Shown one piece after another: positions 27,613 through 36,669 of a stretch of 64,000 nt of DNA; positions within the stretch are counted from its first letter, which is position 1, and the number at the start of each line of letters is the position of its first letter. A program made the position numbers and the translations under genes. This stretch comes from Rhodopirellula europaea 6C. GTDB lineage: Bacteria > Planctomycetota > Planctomycetia > Pirellulales > Pirellulaceae. Location: positions 62,001-126,000 of the forward strand of contig NZ_ANMO01000011.1 in the NCBI RefSeq assembly GCF_000338295.1, read 5' to 3'. The notes below the pieces were generated by a model. The model searched no databases. It worked only from the letters and a program-made list of their open reading frames with translations, and was not told the DNA's origin.

Positions 27613-30339
27613 ATGGAAATTTTTGGCAAACGAATTGGCTACCGGCTAACCGGTGGAGTCGCGACGATTCTTCTCGGAGCTTTTGCTGCCGCGCAAGCTC
27701 AACGCAGCGAGCTTCCCAGCGACACAGAACTGGCCGATCAAAACGTGCCGGCCCTGGACGCTCCTCGTTGGCAATCCGAAATGCCAGCACCGATCTCGAT
27801 GCCGGGCACCGAAGAGACCGGGCCTCAAAACTTCCTCGCGGCCTTCGATGATTCGTCTGATCCAGGTGCGATTCAACAAGCGGCTTACTCAGATGAGACA
27901 TACGTGTCTCAGCCTGTCGAAATGGCGAGCCACAATGAATCGTTTGACGGTCCTACGCCGATGACGATTCCAGAACCCGCTCCTCAAGCGGTACCACAAA
28001 CATCCGCACAAGACGCTGGACCTAGCAACGCTGGACCAAGCAACGCTGGACCAAGCAACGCTGGACCAAGCAACGCCGGTCCGAACATGGCACTGCCAGC
28101 GATGGCAATGGACATGCCCGCGATGGACATGCCTCCAGCCGATGCGCCCGTTAACGCGATGCCGGAAGCCGACCTTTCGATGCCGGGCGGTTTTGATATG
28201 CCCGACATGAGCATGTCGATGACGATGCCACCTCAACCTGAGGCCACCGCACCAACCGAACCGCAACAAGACGCCGGCCCAGCAATGGACATGTCGGCTA
28301 TGTCATTCGGTGGCATGCCCGCACCTGATCAAACCATGGCCAGCGAAGGTCCCTCGGACATTCCTGTCAATGACATGCGAATGAATGACGGTCCGGCGCG
28401 GATGCCTGAGCCTGCACAAATGGCGAACGACTCATTGCCAAACCTACCGGCTCCACAGCAACCGGGCGCTTCGGTCGCACAACCTGCCGACGCATCGTTC
28501 GGCGCGATGCCAAACGACATGGCATACGAGCAACCAAGCCAAAACAATCAATCGTCACCCTACGGCCAACCCGAACCAGCGAATGCGAACAGCATGCGTT
28601 CCGGCGGCGATGCAAATTTCAACAACGACCTTCGTTCCGCACCGGCCGCTGCTCCCTATGGTGCTCCCGACCAGTTTGCCAATGCCGACCCAACCACCGG
28701 TTCCGATCAGTTTGGCGGAGGCAACCAATTCGGTTCGCCTGAACCATCGGCCTATGGCGGCAACGCCCCCAACAACAACTTCGCCAACAGTAACCCTGGA
28801 TACGAAAACCCTGGATACGAAGAACCTGCTCCCGCAGCTTCGACTCGTTTCGCCAGCCAGCGTGGGCTTCCCGCGCCAGGCTACGCTGCTCCGGGAGCCG
28901 GCAACAATTACGCCAGCAACGCACCGACGGCGGCGCAAGCAGCCGCTTATGCGATGCCGGGTGAACGTCGCTTGGAAGGAATGCAAACACCAAGCATCGT
29001 CATTCACAAAGAAGCACCAGCGGAAGTCAAAGTCGGCCAACCCGCCACGTTCAAACTCAACGTCCAAAATGTCGGAACCGCGGAAGCCTTGGGCGTTCGA
29101 GTTCACGACACTATTCCTGCTGGAATGCGTTTCAACGATGCGTCCGGCAACCCTGTCATGCAAGGCGACGCATTGATGTGGGAACTGGGTGCCTTGCCCG
29201 CTGGCGAACAACGCATCATCACGATGAACCTGACACCTGTCGAAGAAGGCGAACTCGGAAGCATCGCTCGCGTGACGTTCGAGGCCGCTGCCTCGGTGCG
29301 AACTCGCAGCACACGCCCCGAACTCAAAGTCACCCAGCACGCACCGGCAAAGGTCTTGATCGGTCAACAACTCGAAATCGAACTCGAAGTGTCCAACGTT
29401 GGCTCGGGTGCCGCAACAAACGTCGTCCTTCGTGAAGATGTTCCTGAAGGCATGGACCACCCCGGTGGCCGCGAACTCGATTCGTTCTTGAACACACTCC
29501 GTCCCGGCGAAGTCCGTCGCGAAGTGCTGCGGATGCGAGCGGTTGAACCAGGCGTGATTCGCAACACCGTTGAACTGGTGTCCGACGACGCCGAACCGAC
29601 CAGCCACACAGTCGAAGTCGAAGTCGTTGCTCCGGCGATCGATGTTCGCTTGACCGGACCAGGCCTGCGTTTCTTGGAACGACAAGCGACCTACGAAGTT
29701 GAACTGATCAACCGCGGCACCGCACCAGCGACCAATGTTGAAATCATCGCTCGCCTCGACCGCGGATTCACTTTCGTCGGAACCGAGAACGCTGGCTACT
29801 ACGATCCCAACCGTCACGCCGTCCTTTGGTCGGTTGCGTCCTTGCCACCGGGCAAACCCGCCAAGGTGCCGTTGACGTTGCTGCCAGTCGAAGAAGGCGA
29901 ACAAGCGATCCAGTTGGAAGCCGCCGCCGATCTCAACACTCGAGCAACCAGCGAAAGCACGGTTCGAGTGGAATCGCAAGCGGAACTCAGCTTCAGCATT
30001 TCGGACTTGGCCGACCCAATCGAACAGGGTGCCGAGACGACCTATGAAATCCGTGTCCAAAACACCGGCTCGCGAAACGACTCCAACGTCCAAGTTCGTT
30101 TGATGGTGCCACGCGGCATGGAAGTCCTGGGAGCCGACGCGGAAGTCCGTCCGGACGGCCAAGGCGGAATGATCTTCGCACCTGAAAACGAACTTCCCGC
30201 CGGATCGGAACTGACCTACCGCATTCGTGTTCGCGGTGACGCCGCCGACACGCACTTGGTAAAAGCCATCGTGACGAGCGATCAGTCGCCCAAACCGGTG
30301 ACCAAAGAAGAGTCAACGATGGTTTACGCGGACCGCTAA
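27613..30339 (+). CDS. Secreted DUF11-repeat protein with Ala/Pro/Met-rich low-complexity region
   Basis: The 908-residue protein has a signal peptide (RLTGGVATILLGAFAAAQA) and a low-complexity region of about 400 residues rich in Ala, Pro, Met, Asn and Gln. This is followed by four DUF11/CARDB-like beta-sandwich domains, each with an N-V-G or similar turn (for example VKVGQPATFKLNVQNVG, VLIGQQLEIELEVSNVG). DUF11 repeats are common in large planctomycete surface proteins. The start is ATG 27613, with AAAGGA about ten bases upstream; an ATG at 27604 is too close to that site. A tandem 15-bp repeat codes for AGPSN units. It probably belongs to the cell surface or extracellular matrix; no enzyme motif is visible. 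Confidence 0.8.
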   Translation: MEIFGKRIGYRLTGGVATILLGAFAAAQAQRSELPSDTELADQNVPALDAPRWQSEMPAPISMPGTEETGPQNFLAAFDDSSDPGAIQQAAYSDETYVSQPVEMASHNESFDGPTPMTIPEPAPQAVPQTSAQDAGPSNAGPSNAGPSNAGPSNAGPNMALPAMAMDMPAMDMPPADAPVNAMPEADLSMPGGFDMPDMSMSMTMPPQPEATAPTEPQQDAGPAMDMSAMSFGGMPAPDQTMASEGPSDIPVNDMRMNDGPARMPEPAQMANDSLPNLPAPQQPGASVAQPADASFGAMPNDMAYEQPSQNNQSSPYGQPEPANANSMRSGGDANFNNDLRSAPAAAPYGAPDQFANADPTTGSDQFGGGNQFGSPEPSAYGGNAPNNNFANSNPGYENPGYEEPAPAASTRFASQRGLPAPGYAAPGAGNNYASNAPTAAQAAAYAMPGERRLEGMQTPSIVIHKEAPAEVKVGQPATFKLNVQNVGTAEALGVRVHDTIPAGMRFNDASGNPVMQGDALMWELGALPAGEQRIITMNLTPVEEGELGSIARVTFEAAASVRTRSTRPELKVTQHAPAKVLIGQQLEIELEVSNVGSGAATNVVLREDVPEGMDHPGGRELDSFLNTLRPGEVRREVLRMRAVEPGVIRNTVELVSDDAEPTSHTVEVEVVAPAIDVRLTGPGLRFLERQATYEVELINRGTAPATNVEIIARLDRGFTFVGTENAGYYDPNRHAVLWSVASLPPGKPAKVPLTLLPVEEGEQAIQLEAAADLNTRATSESTVRVESQAELSFSISDLADPIEQGAETTYEIRVQNTGSRNDSNVQVRLMVPRGMEVLGADAEVRPDGQGGMIFAPENELPAGSELTYRIRVRGDAADTHLVKAIVTSDQSPKPVTKEESTMVYADR
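28018..28080 (+). repeat. Four tandem 15-bp repeats coding GPSNA
   Basis: The unit GGACCAAGCAACGCT occurs four times in tandem with small changes (first unit GGACCTAGCAACGCT, last ending GCCGGT). It keeps the reading frame of the host gene and adds five residues (GPSNA) per copy. Such in-frame units may vary in number between strains. Confidence 0.85.
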
Positions 30340-30369
30340 GATCCGCGGGTCAACCACACGCCTCCTATC

Positions 30370-30394
30370 TCGGGTGGTTTCATCACCCGAGACG
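30370..30394 (+). terminator. Possible terminator hairpin after the DUF11 gene
   Basis: A perfect nine-pair stem, TCTCGGGTG against CACCCGAGA, with a seven-base loop, 31 bases after the stop codon. No U-run follows, so termination without Rho is doubtful; it may instead be an RNA-stabilising hairpin. Confidence 0.35.
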
Positions 30395-30467
30395 GCGACC
30401 TACAGTATCTATCGACGGGTGATTGGCATCCGTCCACTGACTGTTTGTTTGCCGCGGAGGATCGCCC

Positions 30468-31424
30468 GTGAGTGATCGCGTCCTAATTGTCGAATCCGAT
30501 GCTGATGCACGCGATGAATTGGTGCGCATCCTGGATGACGATTCTCGCGAAGTCTTCGCGGTGAAAAGCTGCGATCAGTCACTGAAGGAACTGGAAGTCG
30601 CCTCCTTCGACTTGATCATTACCGAGCTGCCGAAGTGCAAAACACTTTCCGCGGATTCCGGTGATGCCAGCTCCCCGTCCAGCGACGCAGGCACCGCCGC
30701 GATTCGCTGGGTCGAAAAATTGCGAGCCGCGGCCCCGCGAGTTCCCATCATCTTGATCACACGAGAGGGGGCCGAACCAGTCGCCGGCGAAGCCCTGATG
30801 CGAGGAGCCGCGACCTACATTCCGTTGCATTTAGCCCAAGAAGGCTTGGTCGAAACGGTTGAGCAAGTTCTCAAGGTCAGCCGCTCGGCATCGCAGGCCA
30901 CCGACATCGATCAGTGCGTTTCGCGAATCAAGCTGGAGTTGGTCCTGCCCAGCCACGAACAACTTGTTCCCGCCGTGATCGCCCGACTGGAACAAGAGCT
31001 GGAACAACTGCATCTGTTCGACGAAATGACGTGGACGCAAATCGCGATGGCGCTCGACGAAGCCATCCTCAACGCGATGATCCACGGCAACCTGGAAGTC
31101 GAATCGGCTCTGCGTGAGGTCGACGAGGGCGAAGCCTACCAAGAAAAGATTCGCCGACATCGCGAACTGTCGCCCTATGCCGAACGTCGTACCTACGTGA
31201 CGCTGACCGCCACCCGCAGCCAAGCCGTCTTTGTCATTCGTGACCAAGGCCCCGGCTACGATGTCTCGGCACTTCCCGATCCAACCGACCCGGCCAACTT
31301 GGAATCGATCGGTGGACGAGGGCTCCTGTTGATCAGTGCATTCATGGACGAAATCCATCACAATGAGATTGGCAACGAACTGACGATGATCAAACGCAAG
31401 CGATCCGACAGTTCCGCGTCGTGA
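30468..31424 (+). CDS. Degenerate receiver fused to HATPase (anti-sigma-kinase-like)
   Basis: The 318-residue protein starts with GTG at 30468, preceded by GCGGAGGATCGCCC, a good GGAGG site seven bases away. Residues 1-140 follow the CheY fold pattern (VLIVES...; FDLIITELPK; PIILITREG; AATYIPLH), but the phosphoacceptor position is Glu (E53) and the expected lysine is replaced by Leu. Residues about 150-310 are a HATPase_c_2 domain: N-box DEAILNAMIHGN (about 197-208), G1 DQGPGYD (about 258), G2 GGRGLLL (about 281), as in RsbW/SpoIIAB kinases. So this is a pseudo-receiver linked to an ATP-binding kinase-like module, probably controlling a partner by binding or serine phosphorylation. It sits before an M50-like pseudo-protease and an HD-GYP gene. 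Confidence 0.8.
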   Translation: MSDRVLIVESDADARDELVRILDDDSREVFAVKSCDQSLKELEVASFDLIITELPKCKTLSADSGDASSPSSDAGTAAIRWVEKLRAAAPRVPIILITREGAEPVAGEALMRGAATYIPLHLAQEGLVETVEQVLKVSRSASQATDIDQCVSRIKLELVLPSHEQLVPAVIARLEQELEQLHLFDEMTWTQIAMALDEAILNAMIHGNLEVESALREVDEGEAYQEKIRRHRELSPYAERRTYVTLTATRSQAVFVIRDQGPGYDVSALPDPTDPANLESIGGRGLLLISAFMDEIHHNEIGNELTMIKRKRSDSSAS

Positions 31425-31464
31425 TCATCCGTCGTTCAACTTCCCATCTCGCTTTGTATCTGCC

Positions 31465-32652
31465 ATGACTCCGGTCCACCCCGGCGATCGATCTTCCGCG
31501 GCAATGCTGCGCAAGCAAGAAGCCATCGAACAATCGATGTGCTTTGGTCGATCCATCCGGTGGCCCGTTCTTCGAATCGCCGGCGTCGAAGTCTCCGTCG
31601 CGATGTCATTGCCGCTCGGTCTGTTCGCTGCCATCGCATTTGGTGTCTCGGCTTACTTGACCGACACCACCGCTTCGGCCAATTGGCAATCGCACGCCCA
31701 CTGGATGGCTTGGCTGATCGGCTTCTGGTTGCTGGGTCTGCTGATTCAAACGTCCATCGCGATTTGGCATCAACGAAACGCCGGTGTGCATCGCGGCGGT
31801 TGCATCGTTTCAATCGGAGGCGTTTGGACCGCCCCGACTCAGCGTCCGCACGGAATCTCGGTTGCCGGCGTCCTGATGATTTGGTCGCTCTGCATGCTTG
31901 CACTTGGACTCGGATCACTCTCGTTGATCGGCGTATCCTTGTTCACCATCGACGCCCCCATGAAAGGCGGCCCGATCGTTTGGCTGGATGATCCGTGGGC
32001 GGCCGTCGCTTGGTTGTGGTGCCTGCAAGGCATTTGGAATCTGCTGCCTTTGCCACAATCGCTTGGACGAGTCGGCTGGGCACTCGTGTTCGCATTATTT
32101 GGTGGCGGGCCAAACCATGATCCTCGTGTTTGCCTCCGGACATTGCGAGCTTGGATCATCGCGATGGCCTTGCTGACTTTGGTGACCGGCAACTTGCTGC
32201 TCAGTACCAGTGGAGTGACTTCGCAAGCGGGCGGATTGGCTTGGCCGGCCGTTGCAGGCGTGATTGCTTTGTCGCTTTGGCTGTTCACTTCAGCTGGCTC
32301 GCCCGATTTGACCGCGATCTACGAATCGATTGTTCGCAGAGCGGAATACATCGAGGTCGGTGAGCAAAATCCGATCGGCCGTTTTCGTGGACGGTTCGGC
32401 CCCGTCGCCACATGGCGTCGATACAAAGCCCGCCGAGAAGATGTCGCCAAGCAACAAAAGCTTCGCGAAACGATGGAGCGTGAACATCGCGAAGCCGACG
32501 ACGCGTCGCGGGTCGATGAAATCTTGCAGCGTTTGCACCAGGATGGGGCCGAGTCGCTGTCGCAAGAAGAGCGAGAGCTGCTTCAAAGAGTCAGCGAAGC
32601 GCTTAAGAATGAGCGTCAGAACATCGCACGTGACATCGACTCCAACGGCTAA
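31465..32652 (+). CDS. Site-2-protease-like membrane protein lacking HExxH
   Basis: The 395-residue protein has six or so transmembrane segments and the outline of a bacterial M50 (site-2) protease: an N-terminal RIAGVEVSVAMSLPLGLFAAIAFG start and a later WNLLPLPQSLGRVGWAL block that corresponds to the NLLPxxPLDGGR motif of active members. The zinc-binding HExxH is absent; the equivalent helix reads LIQTSIAIWHQRNAG, and the Asp of the second motif is replaced. The C-terminal tail (RVDEILQRLHQDGAESLSQEERELLQRVSEALK) is the helical DUF6576-type tail found on membrane peptidase relatives. I infer a catalytically dead member. The start may instead be ATG 31504. It follows the HATPase gene by 40 bases. 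Confidence 0.6.
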   Translation: MTPVHPGDRSSAAMLRKQEAIEQSMCFGRSIRWPVLRIAGVEVSVAMSLPLGLFAAIAFGVSAYLTDTTASANWQSHAHWMAWLIGFWLLGLLIQTSIAIWHQRNAGVHRGGCIVSIGGVWTAPTQRPHGISVAGVLMIWSLCMLALGLGSLSLIGVSLFTIDAPMKGGPIVWLDDPWAAVAWLWCLQGIWNLLPLPQSLGRVGWALVFALFGGGPNHDPRVCLRTLRAWIIAMALLTLVTGNLLLSTSGVTSQAGGLAWPAVAGVIALSLWLFTSAGSPDLTAIYESIVRRAEYIEVGEQNPIGRFRGRFGPVATWRRYKARREDVAKQQKLRETMEREHREADDASRVDEILQRLHQDGAESLSQEERELLQRVSEALKNERQNIARDIDSNG

Positions 32653-32751
32653 TTGTTAAAGGCGGAGCAATCGCACGGGGGGAGCACGCATCCACCGCCT
32701 CCTAAATCGTTTGAATGACGACCAAGTGTCATCGAAGTGGTACGGTTTTGC

Positions 32752-34038
32752 ATGACCGTTACATCAACCAACACATCGAACACCGACATCGATCCGCTGC
32801 ACGCCAGCGTATTGGCTGGCGTGTGTGTCGCCGAACGTGCCGCAGCCGAAGCGGCTCGTGTTGGCACCGCGACGGAAGATGCGATGGAACGCGTCAATCA
32901 AACGCTCGTCAATGATATTGAGCAGCTTTCAATTTCTCTCTCGGACAAGTTCGAAGAGATCCGGCTGATTCACGACCTGACGGCTAACCTGGAACTGGAA
33001 AGCGATGCAGATGACATTTGCATCGACATGCTGAATCAGCTTTCTGTCTGTGTTCCTTGGAAGACAGCCATCGTCGAACTGTGCCCGGCCGATGCCGAAT
33101 GCGTCGTCGACGAACCCGATCGCTTGATCGTCGGCGAGCCAATCAGCACACAAGCATTGGACTCGATGATCGCCGCCTCTTGGCGACACGCGGCGAAGAC
33201 CGATGGCATCGTTCGCGATATCACGATCGTCAACCAAAGCGACGAACCAAGACTCGACAACCATCGGTTGATGATCCTGCCAATCCACCGTGGCGGAACC
33301 CATCTTGGGCGGATGATATCCATCCGCACGCTCGATCAACCTGAATTCACCACTGTCGATATCGATCTGGTGCGATCAGTTCTGATGATGTTGTCCATGC
33401 ACTTGGTCAACCAACGTCAGTACATCGAAATGCAGTCGATGCTGGAAGGCATGGTGCGTTCTCTCGCGTCGGCTCTGGACGCGAAAGATGCTTACACGTG
33501 CGGTCACAGTTCTCGCGTTGCAGATCTCGCCGTCGCACTTTCGCGTCGACTTGGAATGACGCAACAAGATTCCGACTCGCTGCAACTGGCCGGTATCCTT
33601 CACGACATCGGCAAGATCGGCATCGATGACTCGGTACTGAAAAAACCCGGCGCACTGACGGACGAAGAGTTTGACCAAATCAAACGACACCCGGTGCTGG
33701 GATATGAAATCCTGAAAGGCATCCGTCCGTTCCGACACATCTTGCCCGCCGTTCGCCATCACCACGAATCGTGGGACGGCCGCGGGTACCCGGACGGATT
33801 GTCTGGCGACAACATCCCACGTGCCGCACAAATCTTGGCCGTCGCGGATTCATTCGACGCCATGGTGAGTGACCGCCCGTATCGCCGAGGCATGCCACTT
33901 GATAAAGTCCGCAAGATTTTCCGCGAAGGTCGCGGGAAGCAGTGGGCATCCGATGTCGTCGACGCCCTGCTCAGCAACGAAGAATTGATGATTCGATTCG
34001 CTGAAAACTATCAAGCTCCACCGGAAATTGATCCTTAA
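32752..34038 (+). CDS. GAF-like and HD-GYP domain protein (predicted c-di-GMP phosphodiesterase)
   Basis: The 428-residue protein has a GAF-like sensory region (about 65-235) and a C-terminal HD-GYP domain: CGHSSRVADLA, the HD pair LHDIGKIGID (about 282), KRHPVLGYEIL, HHHESWDGRGYPDGL (about 336, the GYP triad in GRGYP) and ILAVADSFDAM. HD-GYP proteins hydrolyse c-di-GMP to GMP. All metal ligands appear intact. The start is ATG 32752; GTG 32737 in the same frame is less likely. Three genes (HATPase, M50-like, HD-GYP) run in one direction, so they may be a signalling cluster. The next gene begins two bases after its stop. Confidence 0.88.
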   Translation: MTVTSTNTSNTDIDPLHASVLAGVCVAERAAAEAARVGTATEDAMERVNQTLVNDIEQLSISLSDKFEEIRLIHDLTANLELESDADDICIDMLNQLSVCVPWKTAIVELCPADAECVVDEPDRLIVGEPISTQALDSMIAASWRHAAKTDGIVRDITIVNQSDEPRLDNHRLMILPIHRGGTHLGRMISIRTLDQPEFTTVDIDLVRSVLMMLSMHLVNQRQYIEMQSMLEGMVRSLASALDAKDAYTCGHSSRVADLAVALSRRLGMTQQDSDSLQLAGILHDIGKIGIDDSVLKKPGALTDEEFDQIKRHPVLGYEILKGIRPFRHILPAVRHHHESWDGRGYPDGLSGDNIPRAAQILAVADSFDAMVSDRPYRRGMPLDKVRKIFREGRGKQWASDVVDALLSNEELMIRFAENYQAPPEIDP

Positions 34039-34040
34039 GC

Positions 34041-35063
34041 ATGTTCTTGATCGCGGTTGATGAAGCCGGCTATGGCCCGAAACTCGGACCGCTGGTAATC
34101 GCCGCAACACTTTGGGAAGGCCCCACCGAATCGTCTCAGTGGAATGACACGATTGCCGAGATGTGGGATGTGATGAAGACGCCCGTCTCCATCGATGGCC
34201 AACGCATTCGAGTCGATGACTCCAAACGCGTTTTTCAAAGTCGCACTCAGCGACGCGGTGACACATCACCGCTTGGCAACCTGCATCGAGCGATCTCGTT
34301 TGCCCATCGCTCGATGGGCCGCCCGGAATCAAACTGGCAAGATCGCCTTTCGACACTGATTCCGGATGACCTTGATTGCGTGGCATCGATCCCGTGGTTG
34401 GCCGACATGCTGAAGCCGGGACGCTGGCTGCGCGAGCTTCCTGATCAGTGGCTGTCTGAGGAATCCATTGCGCGAGCCACTCAGGCTTGGGCTGTTCCCG
34501 ATTGGAAAATCACCGACGCGCGAGCCCGCATGGTTACGGCGAAAGCTTTCAACGCGTTCTGCGAACCAAACGCTTCGGGAACTTCTGCCAACAAGAGCGA
34601 CCTGCTCGGCGAAACCAGCCTTGGACTGGTCGCCTCGATGCTGAATTCGCAACGACTAGAGTCCCACAAGCACGGGCAGATCTTCTTTGACCGTCACGGC
34701 GGACGACGCTACTACGCCGGAGTCATCGCGGCGACCTTCCCAGACGCGATTGTTCGCGTGGTGGATGAAACCAGTCGCTGCAGTGTTTACGATGTTGAAA
34801 CAGCGACCCATCAACTGAGAATGCATTTCGCTGTCAAAGGTGATTCGTTCGTTCCCGTCGCCATGTCATCGCTTCACGCCAAATGCCTTCGCGAAATTGC
34901 GATGGCGTTTTTCAATCATCACTTCGAAGACCGATGGCTCGGACCAGAACCATACCAACCCACCGCGGGCTACCCCGTCGACGCCGACCGCTTTCTTGCC
35001 GCGGCCACCGCGACACTGAACTCGCAGTCCATTGCGACGTCCGATTTGATTCGATGCCGTTGA
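34041..35063 (+). CDS. RNase HII-like nuclease of a divergent, long type
   Basis: The 340-residue protein has the RNase HII start DEAGYGPKLGPLVIAA (D7, E8) where the family has DExGRGPLAGP, a DDSKRVF block near residue 59 (family DSKKL), FFDRHGGRRYY near 215, and SSLHAKCLREIAM near 276 (family SIIAKVTRDRIM). The key acidic residues thus appear conserved. It is about 120-140 residues longer than canonical RNase HII (about 200-220), with an insertion between the second and third blocks (about 70-210). It may process RNA-DNA hybrids or another nucleic acid. It starts two bases after the HD-GYP stop and overlaps the next gene by ten bases. Confidence 0.6.
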   Translation: MFLIAVDEAGYGPKLGPLVIAATLWEGPTESSQWNDTIAEMWDVMKTPVSIDGQRIRVDDSKRVFQSRTQRRGDTSPLGNLHRAISFAHRSMGRPESNWQDRLSTLIPDDLDCVASIPWLADMLKPGRWLRELPDQWLSEESIARATQAWAVPDWKITDARARMVTAKAFNAFCEPNASGTSANKSDLLGETSLGLVASMLNSQRLESHKHGQIFFDRHGGRRYYAGVIAATFPDAIVRVVDETSRCSVYDVETATHQLRMHFAVKGDSFVPVAMSSLHAKCLREIAMAFFNHHFEDRWLGPEPYQPTAGYPVDADRFLAAATATLNSQSIATSDLIRCR

Positions 35064-36064
35064 TTCGATTCACCGCCGCATTGCTTCTCACCGTTCTTGG
35101 CGGGCTCAACTTGTCGTGGTGCGATGAACCACGACGAACAGAAACGACCGACTCCAATCCTCCCAAACTTCTTCGGCCGGATCTGATTCTTCAATCGCTT
35201 GAGTCACCCGACGCATCCGAACGTCGCCAAGCAGTGCTCGACCTCGGTCAGTACCACGCCAAACATCCGGACTTGGTCCCCGGTGCGATGCAGCTGCTTC
35301 GGAGATGTGCCAACGATTCGGAATTTGATGTTGCCATGGCATCCATCGAGGCTGCGGCAACGATCGGCAACCTTGAGTCATTCGGTGCGGTCGTCGATGC
35401 GCTGCGAGGCGATCACACCTCATCGGAAGCAGGAAGAATTCTGGACGCGATCGATGTTCCGTCGCTTCGGCGATTTTGGAGAACCTCCGATCCGTTCCGT
35501 GTTGGCGACATCGTCAAAGACCTGCAGCAGAAGGCGACGCGGCAACACACAATGGCTTCCTTGTCTGCAATCGAAATCCCCGAACCGTCCGCCGGCGTGA
35601 TCGCATCCGGTCGCGAAGCATTCATGATCGCGCGATGCGACGCGTGTCATCAAGTCGCTGGATACGGCCGAGCCGCCGGCCCCGATCTTCGAGGCATTGG
35701 AATGTGCTACTCCAACACGGAGCTCATTCGACACATTCTTCAACCGTCGCTCGATCTTCACGACACCGGACGATTCGAGAAATTCCTTCTGACCGATGGC
35801 CGAATCATCACCGGCCGCACGGTCACCAATCAATCCACAACGACCGATCGATCGAGCGTTCAAATCCAAACGGACCTCTCCAACCCCGATGCGATTCAAT
35901 CCATCAAACTCAGTGACATCGAACAACGCCAGCCATCGCCCGTCTCACCGATGCCGGTCGGCCTGTTGAATTCATTGACGCCGACCCAGGTCGCGGAACT
36001 GGTCGTGTATTTGCGCAGCGACGGCGGACGGCTCGCCCCACCAGACGCCAGCCACGAACATTGA
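35054..36064 (+). CDS. Exported haem-binding protein with HEAT-like region (Pirellula/Verrucomicrobium type)
   Basis: The 336-residue protein has a signal peptide (MPLIRFTAALLLTVLGGLNLSWC), a HEAT-repeat-like alpha region (about 45-140) and a C-terminal putative haem domain: IARCDACHQVAGYGRAAGPDLRGIG with CxxCH at about 195, then ILQPSLDLHDTGRFEKFLLTDGRIITG. This matches the Pirellula/Verrucomicrobium-type haem-binding domain (TIGR02603), usually on multi-domain secreted proteins. Start at ATG 35054, overlapping the previous gene by ten bases; a longer frame upstream is a shadow. The haem is presumably covalently attached in the periplasm. Its redox partner is not known. Confidence 0.83.
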   Translation: MPLIRFTAALLLTVLGGLNLSWCDEPRRTETTDSNPPKLLRPDLILQSLESPDASERRQAVLDLGQYHAKHPDLVPGAMQLLRRCANDSEFDVAMASIEAAATIGNLESFGAVVDALRGDHTSSEAGRILDAIDVPSLRRFWRTSDPFRVGDIVKDLQQKATRQHTMASLSAIEIPEPSAGVIASGREAFMIARCDACHQVAGYGRAAGPDLRGIGMCYSNTELIRHILQPSLDLHDTGRFEKFLLTDGRIITGRTVTNQSTTTDRSSVQIQTDLSNPDAIQSIKLSDIEQRQPSPVSPMPVGLLNSLTPTQVAELVVYLRSDGGRLAPPDASHEH

Positions 36065-36207
36065 CCGACACGGCGATTGCGAGCATCGGGCCGATGCCAT
36101 CCATCCGGCACCCAATGCGCAGAAAAAACGGCAACCCAAAATGGATTGCCGTGGCGTGTTTTCAAGTTCGGCGAAATTCAAATTCGGCCGATGTGAGCGG
36201 AGTGATC

Positions 36208-36669
36208 TCAGCCCGACTTGCGAACGGGTTCACCGCTCATCGATGAGTGCGAAGCCGGCGTGTCACGCAGCAACTTTGTATACTCGTCGACGCCTTCCTG
36301 CTCTTCCTTCAGGATGTCTTCCAGGAAGACGACCAAGCTGCGTTGCGGCTCGGCCAATTCGATCGCCTGGGTGTACATCTCGACAGCCTTGGCTTCGAAG
36401 TCACGGCTGAACTCGAGAACTTCAACCAGGTTCTTGCTCTGCTTGATCTCATTGCGAGTCGCGACAGGAACCCCGCCGAGAGCCGAGATCTTCTCTCCGA
36501 CGAGCTGAGCGTGACCGAAGGATTCCTTCGCGTCGCCCAAAAATTTGTCGGCGTAAACTTCTCGCCAAACGCCTTCGATGATGAACGAAGCCTGGGAGTA
36601 CTGAGCGACCCCGGTCCATTCGTGCTTGAGAATTTCGTTGAGCTGATTGATCAGTGCTTCGCTGGCCAT
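36208..36669 (-). CDS. Ferritin-like (bacterioferritin-type) diiron protein
   Basis: The 153-residue protein is a four-helix ferritin-like protein: HEWTGVAQYSQASFI (helix A), DAKESFGHAQLVGEKI (E and H ligands of the ferroxidase site), FEAKAVEMYTQAI and FLEDILKEEQEGVDEY. The length and pattern fit bacterioferritin or a relative. A suitable Met for axial haem binding is not evident. ATG 36669 is preceded by AAAGGAAATGCG, a usable ribosome site. It stands alone, convergent with the haem-domain gene. Confidence 0.82.
   Translation of the reverse strand: MASEALINQLNEILKHEWTGVAQYSQASFIIEGVWREVYADKFLGDAKESFGHAQLVGEKISALGGVPVATRNEIKQSKNLVEVLEFSRDFEAKAVEMYTQAIELAEPQRSLVVFLEDILKEEQEGVDEYTKLLRDTPASHSSMSGEPVRKSG

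Noticed and set aside
28555-30255. 566-codon open frame on the minus strand opposite the DUF11 gene
   Set aside because: It mirrors the codon pattern of the plus-strand gene, has no start signal or domain, and is rich in His, Asn and Phe in a way typical of antisense frames in this GC range.
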